Shown piece by piece: positions 15,764 to 21,946 of a DNA stretch of 34,103 nucleotides. The number at the start of each line of letters is the position of its first letter. Position 1 is the first letter of the stretch. A program made the translations under genes and the position numbers. The notes under the pieces are model-generated. The model was not told the origin of the DNA, did no database searches, and saw only the letters and a program-made list of their open reading frames with translations. Origin of the DNA: Lacticaseibacillus songhuajiangensis (GTDB lineage: Bacteria; Bacillota; Bacilli; Lactobacillales; Lactobacillaceae); the NCBI RefSeq assembly GCF_003946025.1, contig NZ_RHNR01000034.1, positions 1 through 34,103 of the forward strand, written 5' to 3'.

Positions 15764-16669
15764 TTAGATTGTCTTGAAGACCTTGTCCGTGCGGTAGAAG
15801 TTCATGAAGTAAGATTCGAGGTCGAATTTGTCTTCAACTAGCTTCGTGATATGGCGATTCTTGAGCTCGTTGGCGAAGAAGTTGCCGACCTCCGCCGCTT
15901 TGACCTTAATTTTCAAGGCATCCTTGACCTTCTTGCCGCCGAGTTCGTTAGCCGCCAGGTCGCGGTCGTGTCCCGTGGCAAAGAACAACTCGTAAGTCTT
16001 CACGTCTTTGTTCTGAAGCTTGTTGGCATCGACTTGCGACACAATCTTGCCGTCTTTGATGATGGCGATGCGATCACAGGTTGCTTCGACTTCTGGAAAA
16101 ATGTGGCTGGAAAGCAAGATGGTCTTGCCACGCCGCTTCTCGGACACCATGAACTGAATGAATTGTGCCTGCATCGCCGGGTCAAGCCCGCTGGTCGGTT
16201 CGTCGAGAATGAGGATCTCCGGATCGGCCAGAAAGGCGGTGACCACGGCGAGTTTACGCTTGGTACCGAGGCTCATGCGCTTGGTATTGCCGCTAGGATC
16301 GAGGTCAAACATCTCAAGCAACTGGTTCAAGTACGTATCATCTTTGACGCCGCGCATTTGTTGCATGGTGCGAATGAATTGCCAGCCGCTGACGTTCTCT
16401 GGCAACGCAATCTCCCCTGGCAAGTAACCGATGTGCTTCATCACTTGGTTATACTGGGTGGTGGCGTCCAGGCCAAGCACGCTGACAGAACCGGAACCCG
16501 GCTTGGTGAAACCAGTGATATGGCGAATGGTCGTGGTCTTGCCGGCACCGTTAGGACCGAGGAACCCGAAGACTTCACCGGGGTGAATCTCGAAACTGAC
16601 GTCGAAGATACCGCGGCCGTGGCCAAAATCCTTCGTGAGATGATCGACTTTCAATGCTGCGTGTGTCAT
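15764..16669 (-). CDS. ABC transporter ATP-binding protein (first ATPase of module)
   Basis: A 301-residue ATPase. Walker A is GPNGAGKTTTIRH, Walker B ILILDEPTSGLD, and the H loop lies in ILLSSHIFPEVE. The signature region reads RMSLGTKRKLAV. A C-terminal domain of about 85 residues ends in SYFMNFYRTDKVF. The start at 16669 has AGGAGG upstream. It is the first gene after promoter B (16700-16766), heading the ABC-permease-kinase-regulator transcript. Such ATPases with small C-terminal domains typically drive export of, or resistance to, membrane-active peptides. Confidence 0.92.
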   Translation of the reverse strand: MTHAALKVDHLTKDFGHGRGIFDVSFEIHPGEVFGFLGPNGAGKTTTIRHITGFTKPGSGSVSVLGLDATTQYNQVMKHIGYLPGEIALPENVSGWQFIRTMQQMRGVKDDTYLNQLLEMFDLDPSGNTKRMSLGTKRKLAVVTAFLADPEILILDEPTSGLDPAMQAQFIQFMVSEKRRGKTILLSSHIFPEVEATCDRIAIIKDGKIVSQVDANKLQNKDVKTYELFFATGHDRDLAANELGGKKVKDALKIKVKAAEVGNFFANELKNRHITKLVEDKFDLESYFMNFYRTDKVFKTI

Positions 16670-16699
16670 GTTTGCCTCCTGCAATTAACTGATGAACCT

Positions 16700-16766
16700 A
16701 GCTTACTGTGAATCATACGTGCTGCCATCGTCTAAACGGGCAGACCTTTATTGCCCGTTTGGGCAG
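16700..16766 (-). promoter_or_regulatory. Module promoter B (ABC operon) with palindromic operator
   Basis: On the minus strand the order is CTGCCC, AAACGGGCA, a 9-nt gap, TGCCCGTTT, AGACG, then ATGGCA (16723-16728), a 17-nt spacer and TAAGCT (16700-16705). The -35 is poor, so an activator is likely. The GGGCA/TGCCC half-sites are repeated in alternating orientation. Nearly the same arrangement recurs at 16918-16984. Confidence 0.7.
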
Positions 16767-16783
16767 CCTACAGAATTTTGCAA

Positions 16784-16885
16784 TTATTTGTTGCGAATGA
16801 ACCAACCGAGTACAGACCCCATCACTGTCAAAATTCCGGCGATAGTCACGTATTTCATTGGTACTTTCTTCTTGGCGTTTCCCAT
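16784..16885 (-). CDS. 33-residue single-span membrane peptide
   Basis: An ORF of 34 codons with a strong ribosome binding site (AAAGGAGAA, 6 nt before ATG). The product begins MGNAKKKVPMKY, continues with about 16 hydrophobic residues (VTIAGILTVMGSVLGW), and ends FIRNK. This gives a basic N terminus, one membrane helix and a short basic tail. It is preceded by its own copy of the module promoter (16918-16984) and lies directly above the ABC operon in the same direction. It has no GG-type leader cleavage site or cysteines, so it does not look like a typical exported bacteriocin. Possible roles are a kinase- or transporter-associated small protein, or a membrane-stress peptide of the Lia kind. 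I do not recognise the family. Confidence 0.7.
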   Translation of the reverse strand: MGNAKKKVPMKYVTIAGILTVMGSVLGWFIRNK

Positions 16886-16917
16886 GTTTGTTCTCCTTTT
16901 GCTGACTTGATGAATAC

Positions 16918-16984
16918 AGCATATCGAGAACTGTTCGCCTTGCCATCGTCTAAAAGGGCAGATTTTTGTTGCCCATTCGGGCAG
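16918..16984 (-). promoter_or_regulatory. Module promoter A (small peptide gene) with palindromic operator
   Basis: On the minus strand the order is CTGCCC, GAATGGGCA, a 9-nt gap, TGCCCTTTT, AGACG, then ATGGCA, a 17-nt spacer and TATGCT (16918-16923). About 38 of 44 positions of the upstream block (16941-16984) match promoter B, and the spacing to the -10 is identical. Confidence 0.7.
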
Positions 16985-16995
16985 TTTTGCGCATA

Positions 16996-17030
16996 AAAAA
17001 AGCGCCGAGCTTTTACGCTCTGCGGATGTT
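16996..17030 (-). terminator. Intrinsic terminator above module promoter A
   Basis: On the minus strand CGCAGAGC and GCTCGGCG pair with one mismatch around GTAAAA, followed by seven T. It insulates the module from upstream transcription. Confidence 0.75.
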
Positions 17031-17284
17031 AAATCACTTCTTAACCTGTCGTTCTAGAAAATATTTACGCAAATTTGCCTTTGTCGGTTGCACTTTTCCG
17101 TGTAAATAATTAGTTTGTGGTCATTTGCAGTGCACCGGACATCATCACTGTTTTATATGTATATATACATCATCATGCTATATACGTTCTTCTGCAGTAC
17201 CGCTTGCTCGACTCCCAGTAAAGCTTGCAGAAACGAGTAATTTTCACAACTCAATTGCATGATTAATCAACTATCCGACAGCAT

Positions 17285-17320
17285 AAAAAAAACCGACATA
17301 TTAACACCTGTCGACATAAA
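17285..17320 (-). terminator. Probable terminator of the TetR-arsC-GNAT operon
   Basis: On the minus strand GTCGACA and TATGTCGG form a short stem followed by eight T, about 20 nt past the GNAT stop. Confidence 0.6.
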
Positions 17321-17336
17321 CATTCCACATAATCCC

Positions 17337-17867
17337 TCAAATACCAAACGCCGGCTGATACTGCACGACGCCCCGCACGTCAGTTAACGCTCCAGGGCGT
17401 AATTGCTTCAGCATGTAGTAGGCGTCCGGCACCTCAAAACTCGCATGCACATCAAATTGGCTTGCCGGCACGTAACCGAAGCGGCCATAGTATGCCGGAT
17501 CACCGAGAATGCTGATTGCACGGTAACCCGCACGCGTGGCCGCAGCCGTCAAATAGTTCACGAGGGCACTACCGACACCCTGGCCCTGCTGCGATGGTGC
17601 AACTGCTAGCGGCGCTAAGGCCAAGGCTGAGGTGTGCTTGTCGCCGTCAACAATTGCAATCTGGGACAACATCGCGTGGCCAATGATGGTGCCCCGCTCG
17701 TCTTTAGCCACGACATCAAATTGTGGCAAGTAGTCTGGCTCGGCGCGCAGGCGGGCAATTAACTGGTACTCATCACCATCGGTGTGCGCGGACTCGGCAA
17801 ACGCCCGGCGCACCAGCTCTTGGGTCTGTGTATACTCACTTGCTTTAACCGGCATGATGTTCATCAT
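17337..17867 (-). CDS. GNAT family N-acetyltransferase (YhbS-like)
   Basis: A 176-residue acetyl-CoA-dependent acyltransferase. The acetyl-CoA loop is QQGQGVGSALVNYL, and the C-terminal motif is ILGDPAYYGRFGYVPAS, which closely follows the YhbS pattern GxPxYYxRFGFxPA. The start is one of two adjacent ATG codons (17867 or 17864) after AAAGGAGAAACG. It is the last gene of an operon with arsC and the TetR-GNAT fusion. Its substrate is unknown; YhbS-type enzymes have been linked to small-molecule or protein acetylation. Confidence 0.88.
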   Translation of the reverse strand: MMNIMPVKASEYTQTQELVRRAFAESAHTDGDEYQLIARLRAEPDYLPQFDVVAKDERGTIIGHAMLSQIAIVDGDKHTSALALAPLAVAPSQQGQGVGSALVNYLTAAATRAGYRAISILGDPAYYGRFGYVPASQFDVHASFEVPDAYYMLKQLRPGALTDVRGVVQYQPAFGI

Positions 17868-17886
17868 CGTTTCTCCTTTAGCGACT

Positions 17887-17902
17887 TGTTTCACGTGAAA
17901 CG
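17887..17902. promoter_or_regulatory. parS-like site (ParB/Spo0J binding)
   Basis: TGTTTCACGTGAAACG matches 15 of 16 positions of the parS consensus, the last base being G instead of A. It sits within a 26-bp near-perfect palindrome (17882-17907) between arsC and the GNAT gene. parS sites nucleate ParB spreading for chromosome segregation and usually cluster around oriC. Confidence 0.75.
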
Positions 17903-17909
17903 AGTCGAC

Positions 17910-18320
17910 CTACTTCGCGCCGCGTAATGCCTGTACGCGCTGCTGGATGTCATCACGCACCTGCCGGAATGCGCCGCGGATTTCGTTCGGTGTACCGGTC
18001 GCAGCCGCTGGATCTGGCAACGGCCAGTGCAGTCGCTGCACATTTGGCGGTGCTACTGGGCACTTGTCGCGGGCATCACCGCAGAGCGTCACCACGAGGT
18101 CAGACGACTGCAGGTAGTCATTATCGATTAACTTGGAATACTGCTCACTAATATCGATACCGACCTCTGCCATTACCGCCACTGCCTGCGGGTTCAACCC
18201 GTGGGTCTCGACACCGGCACTGGCAACGCGCCACTCGGGGCCCAGTAGCTGTTTGGCAAAGCCTTCCGCCATTTGGCTGCGACAAGAATTACCGGTACAT
18301 AGAAAGTAAATTTGTGGCAT
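17910..18320 (-). CDS. arsC: Arsenate reductase, thioredoxin-coupled (low-molecular-weight phosphatase fold)
   Basis: A 136-residue enzyme reducing arsenate to arsenite in the cytosol. The P-loop is CTGNSCRS with C8, C13 and R14. The redox pair is C80 and C87 in [11 protein letters not shown], spaced as in the Staphylococcus pI258 ArsC relay, and the general-acid Asp lies in PLPDPAA. All three catalytic cysteines are present, so it should be a working reductase and not just a phosphatase. The start at 18320 follows AAAGGAGAA. No arsenite pump lies nearby; it is in an operon between a TetR-GNAT fusion and a GNAT, 30 and 42 nt away. Confidence 0.92.
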   Translation of the reverse strand: MPQIYFLCTGNSCRSQMAEGFAKQLLGPEWRVASAGVETHGLNPQAVAVMAEVGIDISEQYSKLIDNDYLQSSDLVVTLCGDARDKCPVAPPNVQRLHWPLPDPAAATGTPNEIRGAFRQVRDDIQQRVQALRGAK

Positions 18321-18350
18321 CGTGATTCTCCTTTTGCTGAACACCAATTG

Positions 18351-19376
18351 CTACGCGTGCCAACTCATCTCGTATTCAACCTGCTTTGTATCTGAATCCA
18401 CGGCCTGCGCCGTCACGGTAAAGCCCAACCGCTCATAGAAACGCACGGCCCCTGTGTTGCGTTCATACACACTTAAGCGCAACTGCGGGTGTTGATCTTG
18501 CAACGCCCGCATGATGGCACCGCCGAGTCCCTGACCGCGATAATCACGAGCAACGAATAATCCCGCTACGTAGTCATCCTGCACCCCAGCAAACCCAGCA
18601 ATCGTGCCACTGACAGTGGCCACAGTCAGCTCTGCCCCTGGCAATTCCGCGCGCACAGCCGGTTCCGCCTGCCGCCAGTATTCCGGTGCGACAAAGTCAT
18701 GGGCTTCCAAGTTGCCATTCAACCAGATGTCCATCAGCCGGTCGAGCACATCATCGGCAACGCCATCAAGCGTGGTCACCTGCATTGGCGGCGCCTGCAC
18801 GCGCATCGCATCCCAAATAAAAGCGTAAATTTGCTCAAATGTGTACGCATCCGCTGCGTATTGTCCACTTTGGATATTGCGTGTGTGCGTATGAATGACG
18901 CTGAACACGAGGGACATGTGCATGTTCACGGGTAACGGCTTAATCACCCCTGCAGTCATTGCCGCCTGCAGTAACTGCGTCACGATATTGCCCGCGTCAT
19001 CATCACGCATGAAGGGATTGGCATCATACTGTTTGAGCAAGAACTTGATTTGCTGAATCAGCGTCAAACTGTCTGGGTGCGCCATGGCATAGGTGTACAC
19101 TGCATGAATATAATCACGCAAGCGCAGCCGAATATCGATGCTCGCATCACTAATTCGTTCCAGTTGTCCCTTTGTCCGGATTGCCGCCAGTTCCCGCTGG
19201 TACACGCTCAGTAGCAGCTCTTTTTTGTTCTTAAAATACAGGTACACGTTCGACTGGGAAATCCCCACCTGCCGCGCGACCTTAACCGTTGACACTGCCG
19301 GCGCGCCTTCCGTGAGAATAATCTGCGCGGTGGCGTCCTGAATTTTGCTGATCTTGCTTTCGTCTCTTTTTCGCAT
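18351..19376 (-). CDS. TetR-type regulator fused to a GNAT acetyltransferase
   Basis: A 341-residue two-domain protein. Residues 8-60 are a TetR HTH (TVKVARQVGISQSNVYLYFKNKKELL) followed by the usual all-helical ligand domain to about 190. Residues about 215-341 are a GNAT domain with the acetyl-CoA motif ARDYRGQGLGGAIMRAL and the late motif YERNTGAVRFYERLGF. A TetR regulator normally ends near 190-200 residues. The reading frame is continuous, so this is a true fusion as written. The ATG has no clear Shine-Dalgarno sequence. It is divergent from an NAD(P)-binding protein, with a shared operator at 19409-19441, and heads the arsC-GNAT operon. Acetyl-CoA, or an acetylated ligand, could be part of the signal; this is speculation. 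Confidence 0.85.
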   Translation of the reverse strand: MRKRDESKISKIQDATAQIILTEGAPAVSTVKVARQVGISQSNVYLYFKNKKELLLSVYQRELAAIRTKGQLERISDASIDIRLRLRDYIHAVYTYAMAHPDSLTLIQQIKFLLKQYDANPFMRDDDAGNIVTQLLQAAMTAGVIKPLPVNMHMSLVFSVIHTHTRNIQSGQYAADAYTFEQIYAFIWDAMRVQAPPMQVTTLDGVADDVLDRLMDIWLNGNLEAHDFVAPEYWRQAEPAVRAELPGAELTVATVSGTIAGFAGVQDDYVAGLFVARDYRGQGLGGAIMRALQDQHPQLRLSVYERNTGAVRFYERLGFTVTAQAVDSDTKQVEYEMSWHA

Positions 19377-19393
19377 ATTTTTAGTTTAATCGC

Positions 19394-19441
19394 TTGATAA
19401 AAATATGTCTATCTTTTATACTAAGTGAAAATAAAAGATAG
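19394..19441 (+). promoter_or_regulatory. Divergent promoter with TetR operator
   Basis: TTGATA (19394-19399), 17 nt, TATACT (19417-19422) form the rightward promoter. A perfect inverted repeat, CTATCTTTTAT (19409-19419) and ATAAAAGATAG (19431-19441) with an 11-nt centre, covers the -10 and start site and lies between the two divergent genes, the expected place for the TetR-GNAT protein. Confidence 0.8.
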
Positions 19442-19470
19442 GTATAGTTTTTAATTAAAGGAGACGCTTC

Positions 19471-20379
19471 ATGAAAATTGCAATGCTCGGTTCCGTCGGT
19501 AACATCAACTCCCTTGTCATCCCCCGCCTCGTCGCGGACGGCCACCAGGTCACCGTCATCAGTTCCAATGCCGCACGCGCAGATGCCATCCGGAAACTCG
19601 GCGCCACACCAGCCGTCGGTGACATGATGGACGCCGACTTTCTGACCACAACCTTCACCGGCCAGGACACCGTCTACCTGATGATTTCCGGATCCAGTGA
19701 CGACTTGTTCGCAAGTGCACAAAAGCTCGCCACGATTTTTGCAAATGCAGTCACAGCTGCCGATGTTCACCACGTCGTCAACCTCTCAAGCATTGGTGCT
19801 CAGGACAAGCGTGCCGGTTCGCTTTACGCCTACCACTTCATTGAAGACGCGCTGCGGCAGGTGGACGCCGACGTTGCGTTCGTACGGCCGGTTGGTTTCT
19901 ACAACAACCTGTTCGCTAACATGACCAGTATTCGCCAGAACCACGCACTCTACAGCAACATCCCCGCTGCGACAACGCGCAAGTATGTCTCCCCCGCCGA
20001 TATTGCCGATGTCGTTTACGGTGTGCTCAGCGCCACCCCCGCGGGTAAATCCATCCGCTACGTGGTCAGCGACACGTTCACGGGCAGCGAACTGGCCGCC
20101 GCATTGAGTGCAGCGCTCGGCTTTACTGTCGATTATGTTGCCATCAGTGATGAACAATATGCCGCAGGGTTGCGGCAGGCCGGCGTCCCGGAAGGCATCG
20201 TGGTGCCGTTCGTGCAGAGTTCGCTGCTGCAAAAGCAGCCTGAGGAGATGTACGCCGACCTAGTCAACCAGCCCGTCCACACGGGCAAGCTTAAGTTGAC
20301 CGATTTCGCTGCCACTTTTGCCGCCGCTTACAACAAAGATGACGGCACCGCGCGGGCACACACCGTCGCAAGCAAGTAA
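19471..20379 (+). CDS. NmrA-like NAD(P)-binding protein
   Basis: A 302-residue atypical short-chain dehydrogenase. It begins KIAMLGSVGNINSLVIPRL, where the usual GxxGxxG is reduced to GSVGNIN, so cofactor binding may be altered. Other family marks are DTVYLMISG, HHVVNLSSIGAQ, YHFIEDALRQ, FVRPVGFYNNLFAN and the late YVSPADIADVV. It may act as a quinone reductase or a redox-dependent regulator partner. The start follows AAAGGAGACG. It is single, with a strong terminator behind it, and is divergent from the TetR-GNAT fusion, which presumably represses it. Confidence 0.85.
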   Translation: MKIAMLGSVGNINSLVIPRLVADGHQVTVISSNAARADAIRKLGATPAVGDMMDADFLTTTFTGQDTVYLMISGSSDDLFASAQKLATIFANAVTAADVHHVVNLSSIGAQDKRAGSLYAYHFIEDALRQVDADVAFVRPVGFYNNLFANMTSIRQNHALYSNIPAATTRKYVSPADIADVVYGVLSATPAGKSIRYVVSDTFTGSELAAALSAALGFTVDYVAISDEQYAAGLRQAGVPEGIVVPFVQSSLLQKQPEEMYADLVNQPVHTGKLKLTDFAATFAAAYNKDDGTARAHTVASK

Positions 20380-20405
20380 GCCGCCAACAATATCCGGCCA
20401 AAGCA

Positions 20406-20445
20406 GGTCCACCGTCTACAAAATACCGCCGGTGGACCCTTTTTT
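20406..20445 (+). terminator. Intrinsic terminator
   Basis: GGTCCACCG (20406-20414) and CGGTGGACC (20430-20438) pair perfectly and are followed by CTTTTTT. Confidence 0.88.
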
Positions 20446-20528
20446 GCTTGCCAATATTTCCCCGGGAAATCGCTTTATTGTGCTACCATTAAAGGGTTAA
20501 CTATTTCTGAATTGTGGAGGAAAAGCCC

Positions 20529-21719
20529 ATGCCCAAAATGCGTCGCACATTCCTAATTGCCCTCGGCATCCTGCTGATTGGCGCAAACCTGCGAATTCCG
20601 ATTTCAATGATTCCGCCAATGCTACCAGAACTGAAGGCAGCAATTGGTTTGCAACCGGCGCTTGCGGGTCTGCTGACCACAATTCCACTGATTATGTTCG
20701 CCCTCGCCTCCCCAATCATGGGCCACCTAGGCGGTAAACACAGCAATGAACGGGTGCTACTCGTTGCCCTCCTGATTCTTAGTGTCGGCAGCTACCTGCG
20801 CGTACTCCCCAGCGTCGGCGCCCTAATTGGCGGCACCATCCTGGTCGGCATCGGTATCGCGGGCGGCAACGTCCTGCTGCCAGCCATCATCAAAGATCAG
20901 TTTCCAAATAGTGTAGCGGCCAAAACCACGATGTACACCAGCGCCCAAATGCTACTGGCGGCTTTCGGGACGGGGACCGCTGGTATTTTGGCCAAGCAGG
21001 CGGGCCCGTTTAGCGCCATGGGCATCTTCTCGCTGATCGGCATCGCGGGACTGCTGGTCTGGCTATTCGCCATGCCGGGCATGCGGCAAAAGCTAACCAA
21101 AACTACCCACACTGAAACCGCGACGAGCGGCCCCACCCGCTCCGTTTGGAAATCGCCGTTAGCGTGGGTCATCATGATCTTCTTCGGCATGCAGTCCATC
21201 CTTTACTACACACTGATGACCTGGTTGCCCTCATTGTGGCAAGCAGCCGGCTTTAGCGTGACCGCCGCTGGTTCACTCACCACTGTCTTCATGCTCGGCG
21301 GCTTGCCCGCATCACTACTGGTGCCGAGCATCGCCGAGCGGCGCCACGGTTTGTCCATTCTGAACGCCGCAGTGTTCGGCGGCTTCTTCATCGGTGCGGC
21401 TAGCCTGCTGCTGGGCAACACGAACTATGCCTTCAACTTCGTGATGTCGCTGCTCATGGGGCTGGCATCTGGCGCGTCCTTCAGCCTGGCCGTGGTCTTT
21501 TTCCAGAAGCGTACCGACCACGCTGCCGACACGGCGCGGTTATCCGGTATGGCACAGGCCGGCGGTTACGTCCTCGCCGCCATCGGCCCGGTGGGCATCG
21601 GCATTGTCGAGCAGGCAACCCACTCCTGGACGCTGCTCATCTACCTGACGCTACTGATTACGCTGCTCATCGGCATTGCCGGCGTGCTAGTCATCCGCAA
21701 GCGCAGCATCTTTGATTAG
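20529..21719 (+). CDS. MFS transporter, CynX/NimT family
   Basis: A 396-residue major facilitator with about twelve hydrophobic segments. The N terminus (RTFLIALGILLIGANLRIPISMIPPMLPELKAAIG) is the family hallmark (NLR near the end of helix 1), and the cytoplasmic loop 2-3 reads GHLGGKHSNERVLL. A hydrophilic central loop (residues about 190-206, KTTHTETATSGPTR) separates the two halves. Relatives export cyanate, 2-nitroimidazole or other small anions; the substrate here is unknown. The start at 20529 follows GGAGG; the upstream ATG at 20514 overlaps that site. Confidence 0.9.
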   Translation: MPKMRRTFLIALGILLIGANLRIPISMIPPMLPELKAAIGLQPALAGLLTTIPLIMFALASPIMGHLGGKHSNERVLLVALLILSVGSYLRVLPSVGALIGGTILVGIGIAGGNVLLPAIIKDQFPNSVAAKTTMYTSAQMLLAAFGTGTAGILAKQAGPFSAMGIFSLIGIAGLLVWLFAMPGMRQKLTKTTHTETATSGPTRSVWKSPLAWVIMIFFGMQSILYYTLMTWLPSLWQAAGFSVTAAGSLTTVFMLGGLPASLLVPSIAERRHGLSILNAAVFGGFFIGAASLLLGNTNYAFNFVMSLLMGLASGASFSLAVVFFQKRTDHAADTARLSGMAQAGGYVLAAIGPVGIGIVEQATHSWTLLIYLTLLITLLIGIAGVLVIRKRSIFD

Positions 21720-21734
21720 ACAAACAAAAACGGA

Positions 21735-21942
21735 GGCTGCGACAAAAGCTTCTTAGCACACGAACGTTACATCGTGGTCGCGTGCCAAAAAGCAGCCAAT
21801 CGTACTTTGCGCTTTAGCGCTTAGTACGATGGACACCGAAGGGCTCCCTAACATACAAACAGGTGCCGGCCAGAATCCTTAATTCGGGATTCCGACCGGC
21901 ACCTGCTTGTATATCGGGAGCTAACCGCCTTTTGGCACAGCC
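21735..21942. repeat. Structured intergenic element with three nested hairpins
   Basis: The ends pair (GGCTGCGACAAAAG at 21735-21748 with CTTTTGGCACAGCC at 21929-21942, 12 of 14). Inside lie a hairpin at 21799-21830 (ATCGTACT/AGTACGAT with inner GCGC/GCGC) and a long one at 21854-21911 (about 25 bp, few mismatches), itself closed by GCTCCC/GGGAGC (21843-21921). It fills the space between convergent genes. The GGCTG-GACAAAA edge resembles intergenic elements common in Firmicutes. It may act as a bidirectional terminator or mRNA stabiliser. Confidence 0.65.
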
Positions 21943-21946
21943 CTTA

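Larger units (their letters stand above)
16886..17336. other. Intergenic stretch without a supported gene
   Basis: It holds module promoter A (16918-16984), a terminator at 16996-17030, an AT-rich palindrome ATGTATATATACAT (17157-17170) and a terminator after the GNAT gene near 17285-17320. The terminator at 16996-17030 points left but no gene precedes it, so a short untranslated transcript may arise between 17040 and 17280. I found no ORF with a ribosome binding site. Confidence 0.5.

Noticed and set aside
16723..16984. The repeated GGGCA blocks as a short CRISPR-like array
   Set aside because: There are only two copies, each at a fixed distance from a -10 and each in front of a gene, so promoter duplication explains them.
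20455..20469. ATTTCCCCGGGAAAT as a further Noc site
   Set aside because: It has an extra central base (15-bp odd palindrome), which breaks the spacing of the 16-bp Noc box.
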